Assembly (NCBI GenBank): GCA_021323755.1
Contig: JAJPKJ010000038.1
Location: 1-47,975, forward strand
DNA: 47,975 nt
Direction: 5' to 3'
From: Chitinophagales bacterium
GTDB lineage: Bacteria; Bacteroidota; Bacteroidia; Chitinophagales; Chitinophagaceae
Shown: positions 1 to 7,380 of the stretch, one piece after another
Layout: the number at the start of each line of letters is the position of its first letter
How positions within the stretch are numbered: the stretch's first letter is position 1
Position numbers and translations under genes: made by a program
The notes under the pieces: model-generated
What the model saw: the letters and a program-made list of their open reading frames with translations, nothing else
Database searches by the model: none
What the model was told of the DNA's origin: nothing

Positions 1-851
1 CGGTCGAAGCCAACGATCAACATTATGAAGTACCGACGTTATTCTATCAATATTGTCTCGGTAAACATTTAAAATACAGCAGCGCCTACTGGAAAGAAAA
101 TGTTGATAATTTAAATGCTGCAGAAATTGATATGCTTGAACTGACCTGCCAAAGAGCAGGATTAGAAGACGGGCAACGGGTGCTGGAACTCGGCTGCGGA
201 TGGGGCTCACTTTCTCTTTTTATGGCAGCCAAATATCCGCAAAGCCATTTTACAGTTGTTTCAAATTCGCGAACGCAAAAAATGTTTATTGATGAACAAA
301 TGCAACAGCGAAACATCATTAATCTAATGGTGATCACCGCCGACATGAATATATTCTCGATCAATGAAGAATTTGATCGCGTAGTTTCTGTCGAGATGTT
401 TGAACACATGCGCAATTATGAAAAGTTGATGAACAAGATCTCCTTTTTGTTAAAACCCAACGGAAAATTATTCGTACATATTTTCACACATAAAGAATAT
501 GCCTACAAATTCGAAGTGAAAGACCAAAGTGATTGGATGAGTAAATATTTTTTTACCGGTGGCATAATGCCCAGCGACCACCTGTTATTATATTTCGCCA
601 ATGAAATGAGCATCGAAAGACACTGGCATGTAAATGGATTGCATTATAGCAAGACTGCAGAAGCATGGTTAAAAAATATGGATGCCCATAAGAAAGAAAT
701 CCTCCAATTGTTTACACAAACTTACGGTAGTACAGATGCAGTAAAATGGTGGGTTTATTGGAGGGTCTTCTTTATGGCTTGTTCCGAATTATGGAAATAC
801 AACAATGGCAATGAATGGATGGTGAGTCATTATTTATTTATAAAAAAATAA
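1..851 (+). CDS. CFA-type SAM-dependent methyltransferase (5' partial)
   Basis: The reading frame is open from the left edge (frame starting at base 3), so the N-terminus lies outside the window. The visible part opens with an N-D-Q-H-Y-E-V-P block and a K-Y-S-S-A-Y-W block, followed by the SAM-binding motif V-L-E-L-G-C-G-W-G. This order is that of cyclopropane-fatty-acid synthase homologues, and the spacing recalls the coclaurine N-methyltransferase-like branch. It should transfer a methyl group from SAM, probably to a lipid. The Cys found in E. coli Cfa at Y-S-C-A-Y-W is Ser here, while E-H-M keeps a His in the E-H motif. Its stop overlaps the next start by one base, so it belongs to the downstream operon. 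The family is clear; the substrate is inferred. Confidence 0.85.
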   Translation, partial: VEANDQHYEVPTLFYQYCLGKHLKYSSAYWKENVDNLNAAEIDMLELTCQRAGLEDGQRVLELGCGWGSLSLFMAAKYPQSHFTVVSNSRTQKMFIDEQMQQRNIINLMVITADMNIFSINEEFDRVVSVEMFEHMRNYEKLMNKISFLLKPNGKLFVHIFTHKEYAYKFEVKDQSDWMSKYFFTGGIMPSDHLLLYFANEMSIERHWHVNGLHYSKTAEAWLKNMDAHKKEILQLFTQTYGSTDAVKWWVYWRVFFMACSELWKYNNGNEWMVSHYLFIKK

Positions 852-2110
852 TGGAAAAATTAGCCATCATAGGAACCGGAATTGCTGGAATGGGTTGTGC
901 TCATTACTTGCATAAAGAATATGATCTTACCATCTTTGAGCAGAATGATTATATCGGCGGCCACACAAATACGGTCGTAGTAGATGAAGCCGGGACAAAT
1001 ATTTTCATTGATACCGGTTTTATGGTATTTAATTTCGAAACCTATCCTAATCTGTGCAATCTTTTTAATGAGATAAAGGCGCCGATAAAAAAAACAAACA
1101 TGTCTTTCAGCGTACAGCATGTTCCTTCAGGATTGGAATATTGCGGATCCGGATTGAACGGATTATTTGCACAACGAAAAAATATTTTCAATCTTTCATA
1201 CATTAAAATGTTGCAACAAATTTCACGCTTCAATAAGGTATCCGTGAAAATATTGGACAATCCGCAATATGAAAAATATTCTTTAAAAGAATTTATCGAT
1301 GAATTTGATTTCGGCGAAGACATGTTATGGAAATACCTGGTGCCGATGAGTTCAGCAGTTTGGTCAACGCCGATGGAAAAGATGCTGGATTTTCCCGCTG
1401 CAACATTAATTCGCTTCTTTAAAAATCATGGATTTCTCGGGCTGAAGACGCAGCATCAATGGTACACATTAATCGATGGAAGTCAGTCCTACCGCGAAAT
1501 ATTGATCAACCCCTTTAGAGAAAAAATCCAAATCAATAACCCTGCAGTGAAGGTAAAAAGGGAGAATAATAAAGCAATTGTTGCAACTGGCAATGGAGCA
1601 GTAAAAGAGTTTGATAAAGTAATATTTGCCTGTCATGCAGACCAGGCTTTACGTTTATTGACCCAGCCAACCGAGATGGAAAACCAATTATTGTCTAATT
1701 TTAAATATCAAAAAAATATAGCGACAGTTCATTCAGATGAATCGGTGATGCCAAAGAATAAAAAAACCTGGAGCAGCTGGAACTATAGAATAGAAGAAAA
1801 AAAAGGAGAAGAAATTCCGACAACCATTTATTGGATGAACAGCCTGCAACAGGTTTCTAAAAGGAAAAATTATTTTGTTTCCATTAATGCGTTGCCCGGC
1901 TCCATTAATAAGGATAAATTCATCATGGAAATTGAATACGAGCATCCATTATTTGATTTGCCCGCGATAACGGCACAGAAAGAATTATACAAGTTAAATC
2001 AACAAGGCATATTATATTTTTGTGGTAGTTATTTCAAACACGGCTTTCATGAAGATGCTTATGCCAGTGCAGTTTCACTCTGTGAAAAACTGATTAATGA
2101 TAAAATATGA
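851..2110 (+). CDS. FAD/NAD(P)-binding oxidoreductase (COG2907-like)
   Basis: The start is taken at 851, where ATG overlaps the stop of the previous gene; an upstream in-frame ATG at 815 would only add residues before the nucleotide-binding fold. The protein, about 419 residues, begins with a Rossmann dinucleotide motif G-T-G-I-A-G-M-G, followed by an acidic F-E-Q-N-D-Y-I-G-G-H-T stretch typical of flavin-containing amine-oxidase and desaturase relatives. The C-terminus has F-C-G-S-Y-F-K-H-G-F-H-E-D-A, which in this family closes the FAD site. Members of COG2907 commonly sit beside DUF1365 and CFA-synthase genes, as here, and are thought to act on the same acyl chains. The exact redox reaction is not known to me. 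Confidence 0.88.
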   Translation: MEKLAIIGTGIAGMGCAHYLHKEYDLTIFEQNDYIGGHTNTVVVDEAGTNIFIDTGFMVFNFETYPNLCNLFNEIKAPIKKTNMSFSVQHVPSGLEYCGSGLNGLFAQRKNIFNLSYIKMLQQISRFNKVSVKILDNPQYEKYSLKEFIDEFDFGEDMLWKYLVPMSSAVWSTPMEKMLDFPAATLIRFFKNHGFLGLKTQHQWYTLIDGSQSYREILINPFREKIQINNPAVKVKRENNKAIVATGNGAVKEFDKVIFACHADQALRLLTQPTEMENQLLSNFKYQKNIATVHSDESVMPKNKKTWSSWNYRIEEKKGEEIPTTIYWMNSLQQVSKRKNYFVSINALPGSINKDKFIMEIEYEHPLFDLPAITAQKELYKLNQQGILYFCGSYFKHGFHEDAYASAVSLCEKLINDKI

Positions 2111-2907
2111 ATAGTTGTCTTTATAAAGCAATGGTAATGCATAACAGACTGGAGCCAAAGCCGCACCGGTTCCATTATGATGTTTTCATGTTTTACATTG
2201 ACCTTGACGAAATTGATTTGCTACACAAAAAGTTATGGATGCTTAGTCATAACCGTTTTAATTTTTTCAGCTTTCGCGATCAAGAACACTTGCAATTACC
2301 GATTGATGATCCGGACAAAACAAGAAATATCAAAGAACAAATTGCCGATTATCTGGATCAAAATGGAATCGCATCAAACAATCTGAGAATAATGCTCCTT
2401 ACTAATTTGAATGTGTTAGGTTATAATTTCAACCCGGTTTCTTTTTATTTCTGCTTTGATGAAAAGGATGATGTGGTTTGCTGCATTGCCGAAATCAGCA
2501 ACACATTTCGGGAAATGAAACCATTTTTCATTGGCAAAGAAAATTTAACAGAAAACAAGTTTCATGTTCAAACCAAAAAATATTTTTACGTTTCCCCATT
2601 CATCGATCATGATACCGATCTTGATTTCAACCTCACCGTCCCCGATGAAAAGCTGAACATCAAAATTGACGATTACAAAAATGGAAAACGTTTCTTTATC
2701 AGTTCGCTCACCGGAACTAAAAAGGCACTCACTAACGGCAGTTTGTTTAAGTATTTTTTGCTATTTCCGCTCATTACCTTAAAAGTGATTACCTTAATTC
2801 ATTGGAATGCCTTATTATTATGGTTAAAAAAACTTCCGTATCATTCAAAAGCGGCAAACCAGGATTTGCAGAAAGACGTATATAGAAAATACAAACCAAA
2901 AACCTGA
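2107..2907 (+). CDS. DUF1365 family protein
   Basis: The ATG overlaps the preceding stop (ATGA), which indicates translational coupling. The 266-residue product starts L-Y-K-A-M-V-M-H-N-R-L-E-P-K-P-H-R-F-H-Y and contains N-P-V-S-F-Y-F-C-F-D and F-H-V-Q-T-K-K-Y-F-Y-V-S-P-F, all characteristic of DUF1365 (COG3496). No catalytic mechanism is established for the family as far as I know. It is nearly always linked to COG2907 oxidoreductases and CFA-like methyltransferases, so a role in the same lipid modification is a fair inference. A hydrophobic stretch near the C-terminus (about residues 215-240) may associate with the membrane. Confidence 0.88.
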   Translation: MNSCLYKAMVMHNRLEPKPHRFHYDVFMFYIDLDEIDLLHKKLWMLSHNRFNFFSFRDQEHLQLPIDDPDKTRNIKEQIADYLDQNGIASNNLRIMLLTNLNVLGYNFNPVSFYFCFDEKDDVVCCIAEISNTFREMKPFFIGKENLTENKFHVQTKKYFYVSPFIDHDTDLDFNLTVPDEKLNIKIDDYKNGKRFFISSLTGTKKALTNGSLFKYFLLFPLITLKVITLIHWNALLLWLKKLPYHSKAANQDLQKDVYRKYKPKT

Positions 2908-2924
2908 CTGAGTTAATATAGAAC

Positions 2925-4169
2925 ATGTCAAATTCAATTATTTTACCTGTTGCTAACAAAAAAAGTTTTTATGAAAGAACGGTTTTGTCGCTGCTTTCAA
3001 AAATGGAATTGGGCAGATTGAATCTTACCTTACCATCCGGCGAAGAATTTACATTCGGCAACGGCATCGAAAACATTACGGCTAATATCCAAATATGTGA
3101 TAATAATTTTTTCAGGCATTGTTTATTATTCGGCGATGTTGGATTTGGCGAAGCTTATGTAAATGGATATTGGGAAACAGATAATATCAGTGATGTCATC
3201 AAATGGTTTTTGCTCAATATTGATAACGCACCTTCTGTTTCGGGAAGTAAGGCAAAAGCGTTTTTACTAAATGGGCTGAGATTTGCTAACAAACTCTATC
3301 ATTTTAAAAGAATAAATTCTATAAGCGGATCAAAGAAAAATATTGCCGATCATTACGATTTAAACAATGATTTTTTTTCTCTCTTCCTCGATGAGACGAT
3401 GACCTATTCAGCAGCGTATTTCAAACAAAGTGATATAAGTTTACAGCAGGCACAATTGGAAAAGTATGAACGCCTGTGTCAGCAATTGCATTTGCAACCA
3501 GCAGATCATGTACTGGAAATTGGCAGTGGTTGGGGCGCCAATGCAATCTTTATCGCTAAGAATTATGGATGCAGGGTTACAACGGTTACCATTTCTGAAG
3601 AGCAATATAAACTTGCAAAACAAAAAATTGAACAGGAAAACTTGTCTGGACAAGTCGAGGTGCTATTAAAGGATTATCGTTTTATCACCGGGAAATTTGA
3701 TAAGATTGTATCCATTGAAATGCTTGAGGCCGTCGGTGCACAGTTTTTGGATATGTATTTTAAAAAATGCGGGGAGTTACTAAAAAAGAATGGCATACTG
3801 GCCTTACAGGTCATCACTTGTCCGGATTCACGCTTTGAAAGTCTGCGCAAAGGCGTTGACTGGATTCAAAAATATATTTTCCCTGGTTCTTTATTACCAT
3901 CCGTAGCGGCAATTAATCAAGCTGTCAACAATACAACAAATCTTACCCTGGTTGACCTGAAGGATATTGGGTTACATTATGCAACTACACTTACACATTG
4001 GCGTGAGCAATTTTCTAAAAACATTTCCAAAATAAATGAACTCGGGTTTAACGACCAGTTCATCCGTAAATGGAATTACTATTTCTCCTACTGCGAAGCT
4101 GCTTTCATCATGCGTAACATCAATGTGATGCAAATGATTTATGTGAATCCAAACAATACAATTAGGTGA
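2925..4169 (+). CDS. Cyclopropane-fatty-acid-synthase-like methyltransferase
   Basis: This is a full-length 414-residue member of the Cfa family (COG2230). After an N-terminal region of about 135 residues come I-A-D-H-Y-D-L-N-N-D-F-F (from residue 140), the acceptor-site block M-T-Y-S-A-A-Y-F (about 159-166), and the SAM motif V-L-E-I-G-S-G-W-G-A (about 196-205). Two positions differ from well-studied cyclopropane synthases. The Cys in Y-S-C-A-Y is Ala, and the His in E-H-V-G is Ala (I-E-M-L-E-A-V-G). In E. coli Cfa these belong to the bicarbonate-binding site that helps take the proton needed for ring closure. The enzyme may therefore methylate an unsaturated acyl chain without forming a ring. 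It starts 17 bp after the DUF1365 stop and is in the same operon. Confidence 0.9.
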   Translation: MSNSIILPVANKKSFYERTVLSLLSKMELGRLNLTLPSGEEFTFGNGIENITANIQICDNNFFRHCLLFGDVGFGEAYVNGYWETDNISDVIKWFLLNIDNAPSVSGSKAKAFLLNGLRFANKLYHFKRINSISGSKKNIADHYDLNNDFFSLFLDETMTYSAAYFKQSDISLQQAQLEKYERLCQQLHLQPADHVLEIGSGWGANAIFIAKNYGCRVTTVTISEEQYKLAKQKIEQENLSGQVEVLLKDYRFITGKFDKIVSIEMLEAVGAQFLDMYFKKCGELLKKNGILALQVITCPDSRFESLRKGVDWIQKYIFPGSLLPSVAAINQAVNNTTNLTLVDLKDIGLHYATTLTHWREQFSKNISKINELGFNDQFIRKWNYYFSYCEAAFIMRNINVMQMIYVNPNNTIR

Positions 4170-4171
4170 AC

Positions 4172-4615
4172 ATGAAAACGGTATTTGACAAAACAACAAG
4201 AGATGAATTGATCGAAAGGATCAGTAAACTCAATGAAAGCAGTACAGCCCTCTGGGGAAAGATGCATGTATCGCAAATGATGAAACACTGCACAAAGGTT
4301 GATGAGATGTGCTTAGGCAAGAAAAAATATAAACAATCATTGATCGGCAAATTGTTTGGAAAATTAGCCTTAAAAGGAATGCTTAAGGATGAACCCATGA
4401 AAAAAAACCTACCTGCTGTACCGTCATTCAGGATCAAGGAAAGCAATATTGATATCACTGCAGAAAGGAAAAAATGGATCGAATTAATAAAAGAGTATGA
4501 ACATTTCCCAGGTCCGGATTTTGTTCATCCTTTTTTTGGAAGAATGTCCAAAGAACAAACTGGCTATTGGTCTTATAAGCATACCGACCATCATCTCCGG
4601 CAATTTAATGCCTAA
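4172..4615 (+). CDS. DUF1569 (DinB-like) protein
   Basis: The start is the ATG at 4172, two bases after the CFA gene stop; a GTG at 4166 overlapping that stop is less likely. The product is about 147 residues. W-G-K-M-H-V-S-Q-M-M-K-H-C near the N-terminus and H-P-F-F-G-R-M-S-K-E-Q with Y-K-H-T-D-H-H-L-R-Q-F at the C-terminus are the DUF1569 signature. The family has the DinB/YfiT four-helix fold, whose histidines bind a metal. Known relatives include thiol-dependent transferases, but the function of DUF1569 itself is unknown. The contiguous position suggests it serves the lipid-modification operon, for example in detoxification or thiol chemistry; that is inference. Confidence 0.85.
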   Translation: MKTVFDKTTRDELIERISKLNESSTALWGKMHVSQMMKHCTKVDEMCLGKKKYKQSLIGKLFGKLALKGMLKDEPMKKNLPAVPSFRIKESNIDITAERKKWIELIKEYEHFPGPDFVHPFFGRMSKEQTGYWSYKHTDHHLRQFNA

Positions 4616-4682
4616 CATTCCCTTTAGGCTTTATTAAATCATTACTTCAGCACTTATTTATTTTTAAAAAAATCTTAAAAAA

Positions 4683-4732
4683 ATTTGGGTAACTCAAAAG
4701 TTACCTATACATTTGGGTAACTTAAAAGTTAC
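4683..4732 (+). promoter_or_regulatory. Tandem operator dyads over the SRPBCC promoter
   Basis: Two near-identical dyads, GTAACTcaaaAGTTAC (4689-4704) and GTAACTtaaaAGTTAC (4717-4732), have perfect 6-bp arms and a 4-bp spacer. Each is preceded by ATTTGG, and they repeat at a 28-bp period. The first lies inside the -33/-7 spacer. The second begins just after the -7 box and covers the predicted start site. That layout fits repression by a dimeric winged-helix regulator. No regulator gene is adjacent. Confidence 0.7.
4684..4715 (+). promoter_or_regulatory. Promoter of the SRPBCC array
   Basis: TTTG (4684-4687), 20 nt, then TACATTTG (4708-4715) matches the Bacteroidota promoter form TTTG-N19/20-TAnnTTTG. 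Transcription would start near 4722, giving a leader of only about 16 nt before the ATG at 4738. The match is seen directly; activity is inferred. Confidence 0.6.
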
Positions 4733-4737
4733 ATTTT

Positions 4738-5184
4738 ATGAACAGGACAATTAAACACCAGTTTTTTTATTCCCAGACACCGGAAACAGTTTGGGAATTT
4801 TTGACAAAAGCAGAGCTTATTGCTCTTTGGCTAATGCCCAATGATTTTCAATTGATCTCCGGACACGAATTCCGATTTACGATCAAAGCAATTCCCGAAT
4901 TCGAATTCGATGGGATTATTTATTGCAGGGTTTTGGAAATTGTTCCTTTCAAGAAACTGGTTTACTCGTGGAAGGGTGGACCTGGAGATGGCACGACCAA
5001 TCTTGACTCTGTTGTTACTTGGACACTTGTTGAAAAAAACAATGGAACTGAACTCTTGCTGGAACATACCGGCATCATGGAAAACCTTTCCATTTATAAT
5101 GCCATGAACGAAGGTTGGCTGAAAAACATTACCAGGATTGCAGAACTGATAAAAACCGAATCAAACGGCAAGACCAGGTCTTGA
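4738..5184 (+). CDS. SRPBCC (AHSA1-like) domain protein
   Basis: This 148-residue protein begins with an F-F-Y-S-Q-T-P-E-T-V-W-E-F-L-T strand-helix unit and L-I-A-L-W-L-M-P, the usual opening of activator-of-Hsp90-ATPase-homologue 1 (AHSA1) domains in the START/SRPBCC superfamily. It ends with an E-G-W-L-K-N-I-T-R-I helix that closes the hydrophobic cavity. SRPBCC domains bind lipids or other hydrophobic ligands, and a few are enzymes; the ligand here is unknown. It is the first gene after the dyad-containing promoter and is the most divergent of the five domains in the array. The start follows the second dyad directly and has no Shine-Dalgarno sequence. Confidence 0.85.
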   Translation: MNRTIKHQFFYSQTPETVWEFLTKAELIALWLMPNDFQLISGHEFRFTIKAIPEFEFDGIIYCRVLEIVPFKKLVYSWKGGPGDGTTNLDSVVTWTLVEKNNGTELLLEHTGIMENLSIYNAMNEGWLKNITRIAELIKTESNGKTRS

Positions 5185-5221
5185 TGTATTCCGGCTAAAA
5201 GGATCTGTTCTCATTGTAATC

Positions 5222-5332
5222 ATGGGCAAAGAAAGACATTATATGCTGAAAAAGGATGCCTTCAATACATTGCCGGATGGGATAAATTATTTTGATTCGT
5301 TCTGGAAAAATAAATTGAAAAAATCAATATGA
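5222..5332 (+). CDS. Short ORF or gene remnant, 36 residues
   Basis: Between two SRPBCC genes an ATG at 5222 opens a 36-codon frame whose TGA overlaps the next ATG (ATGA at 5329-5332). The peptide is basic with aromatic residues (ends D-S-F-W-K-N-K-L-K-K-S-I). The same frame stays open upstream of the ATG, which could mean the remnant of a longer gene. I recognise no family. It may serve only to couple translation across the 144-bp gap. Confidence 0.35.
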   Translation: MGKERHYMLKKDAFNTLPDGINYFDSFWKNKLKKSI

Positions 5333-6180
5333 AAAATACCAGTTATACAGCAACAATTGAGGTTGAGAAATCCCCGCAAGTGATTTTTAATTGCCTCAAA
5401 GAAGTTCCAAAATGGTGGAGCAAAGATTTTGAAGGTAAGAGTAGTGAGCTCAATGATGAATTCATCATTCATCACCCCAATGCACATTTTTCAAAGCAGA
5501 AATTGATTGAAGTGGTTCCAGATAAGAAAATGGTCTGGCTTGTTATCGAAAGCACACTTTATTGGCTCGAAAAAAATAAGCATGAATGGACAAATACAAA
5601 AATGATTTTTGACATAAATACTGCTGGTGATAAAACGACGCTTCGCTTTATCCACGACGGTCTGGTACCGGAAAAAGAATCTTACGAAAGATGCAGCAAG
5701 GGCTGGAATATGGTTATTAAAGATTGGCTGTTGAACTACATTAATAAAAGCAAAGAGAAAATAAGAGATTGCGAATATAGTACAAGCATTGAAGTTCCAT
5801 TTCCCCCAGGAGTTGTTTTCGAACATATCAACGAGGTTTCTGATTGGTGGCCGGAAGAAGTTGAAGGACAAAGTGCTAAACTTGATGATGAGTTTACATT
5901 CCGGTCCGGAAGCATGCATTATTCTAAGCAAAAGATTGTAGAATTTCTGCCAAATGAAAGAGTGGTGTGGCTTGTAATCGAAAGCATACGCAAGCCAGAT
6001 AATTATGAATGGACAGGTACAAAAATGACTTTTGAGTTAATCCCGAGTGGCGACAAGACCCTGCTCAATTTTACATACAATGGTCCTGTTCCTGAAAATG
6101 AAAATGACAGGCTTGTCCAGGTTTGTGATATGGTGATCAAAGAGAAGTTTTACGATTATATCACAAAAGTTAAAAAATAA
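5329..6180 (+). CDS. Tandem two-domain SRPBCC protein
   Basis: At 283 residues this protein is two AHSA1-like domains in series (about 1-142 and 145-283). The halves align clearly: W-W-S-K-D-F-E-G-K-S-S-E-L-N-D-E-F in the first against W-W-P-E-E-V-E-G-Q-S-A-K-L-D-D-E-F in the second, and both contain V-W-L-V-I-E-S. The first domain has the C-S-K-G-W motif in the C-terminal helix that is shared with the two downstream paralogues. In the second domain this is replaced by V-Q-V-C-D-M. It therefore looks like an internal duplication followed by divergence. It has no signal peptide, so it should be cytoplasmic. The ligand is unknown. Confidence 0.88.
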   Translation: MKNTSYTATIEVEKSPQVIFNCLKEVPKWWSKDFEGKSSELNDEFIIHHPNAHFSKQKLIEVVPDKKMVWLVIESTLYWLEKNKHEWTNTKMIFDINTAGDKTTLRFIHDGLVPEKESYERCSKGWNMVIKDWLLNYINKSKEKIRDCEYSTSIEVPFPPGVVFEHINEVSDWWPEEVEGQSAKLDDEFTFRSGSMHYSKQKIVEFLPNERVVWLVIESIRKPDNYEWTGTKMTFELIPSGDKTLLNFTYNGPVPENENDRLVQVCDMVIKEKFYDYITKVKK

Positions 6181-6204
6181 GAAATTATTTAAATGCAAAG
6201 AGAG

Positions 6205-6924
6205 ATGGAAAACAAAAATTTTCAAAGTTCCATTACAGTGAAAGCAACTGCTGAAGAAGCATTCGATAAAATCGGGCATGTCTCCGAGTGGTGGTCAACC
6301 AATGTCGAAGGAGATCCTTTGCAGGCCGGCGCTTTTTTCACAGTGAGATTTGGAAAAACATTTTCGATTTTTAAAACACTGGAAATTATCCCAGGCAAAA
6401 AAATAGTATGGCATGTAGTGGAAAGTTACCTGCCCCTTTTTAAGCATGCGAATCAATGGGATGATACCAAACTGGTTTGGGATATTGCTGCGCAGCATGA
6501 TAAAACCCAAATCACCATGACGCATATCGGGCTTACTCCGGAAATTGAATGTTTTTACGATTGCGAAAAAGGGTGGAATTATTATATCAAAGAAAGCCTG
6601 GCAAAATTAATTACGGAAAACAAAGGATTGCCTGGTTATGGAATATTCTGTTACGTTTTAAATGCGGATAGAAAATATGAAGGAATATTATTTACGAAAA
6701 ATGATCCGCTTCCGGATATTCCGCAGGATTTTATCTTGATTGATGTAAAGGGAACAGCAGGTGAGCGTGTTGTCTCGGCTTATTCTGCGACCACTGTGAA
6801 CAGTGCAGATTTTGACAGGCAATTAATACGAGGAGAATATTATATGCTGGTAGAAAATAAATCGCAGACCAAAGACTTTTCTCCACTCGAAGATATATTG
6901 AACGCCTTAAAATTAAATACTTAA
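6205..6924 (+). CDS. SRPBCC protein with extra C-terminal domain
   Basis: The start is placed at 6205 because M-E-N-K-N-F-Q-S-S-I-T-V-K-A-T-A-E aligns residue for residue with the start of the next paralogue (M-E-T-K-N-Y); an in-frame ATG at 6193 adds four residues. Residues 1 to about 144 form an AHSA1-like SRPBCC domain with E-W-W, V-W-H-V-V-E-S and C-E-K-G-W. About 95 further residues follow, beginning right where the paralogue stops (after K-G-L-P-G). This tail (Y-G-I-F-C-Y-V-L-N-A-D ... L-N-A-L-K-L-N-T) resembles nothing I can name. Its high content of charged and beta-forming residues suggests a small folded domain. Confidence 0.85.
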   Translation: MENKNFQSSITVKATAEEAFDKIGHVSEWWSTNVEGDPLQAGAFFTVRFGKTFSIFKTLEIIPGKKIVWHVVESYLPLFKHANQWDDTKLVWDIAAQHDKTQITMTHIGLTPEIECFYDCEKGWNYYIKESLAKLITENKGLPGYGIFCYVLNADRKYEGILFTKNDPLPDIPQDFILIDVKGTAGERVVSAYSATTVNSADFDRQLIRGEYYMLVENKSQTKDFSPLEDILNALKLNT

Positions 6925-6934
6925 AAAAAATAAA

Positions 6935-7369
6935 ATGGAAACAAAAAATTATCACGCAGCAATCAGCGTAAAAGCAACGGCTGAAAAAGCTTTTGAAAAA
7001 ATAAATCATGTGAAAGCCTGGTGGGCAAAAAATCTCTCAGGCAACTCCCAGAAGCTGAACGATGTATTTACCGTTCGCTTTGGAGAAACTTTTGTAACAT
7101 TTAAACTCGTTGAAGTTGTTCAGGATAAAAAAGTGGTATGGCTTGTTACTGATTGTCATTTGCATTGGCTTAAAGACAAGAAAGAATGGATGAATACAAA
7201 AATCGTTTTTGAGCTATCAGAACAAAATGGCTCAACAGAAATTGGCATGACGCATCTTGGACTGGTGCCGGCAGCAGAATGTTATAAAGATTGCAAAAAA
7301 GGATGGGATGGCTACATAAAACAAAGCTTGTACAAATTGGTAACCGAAGGAAAAGGAATGCCGGGATGA
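6935..7369 (+). CDS. SRPBCC (AHSA1-like) domain protein
   Basis: This single-domain protein of 144 residues is a close paralogue of the preceding gene: K-A-T-A-E-K-A-F-E-K-I-N-H-V-K-A-W-W, V-W-L-V-T-D, and C-K-K-G-W in the final helix. It starts 10 bp after the previous stop and is the last gene of the array. It converges with the symporter gene across only 11 bp, and no clear terminator is visible between them. The function is ligand binding of unknown kind; nothing marks it as an enzyme. Confidence 0.88.
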   Translation: METKNYHAAISVKATAEKAFEKINHVKAWWAKNLSGNSQKLNDVFTVRFGETFVTFKLVEVVQDKKVVWLVTDCHLHWLKDKKEWMNTKIVFELSEQNGSTEIGMTHLGLVPAAECYKDCKKGWDGYIKQSLYKLVTEGKGMPG

Positions 7370-7380
7370 TTGATCGTCAA

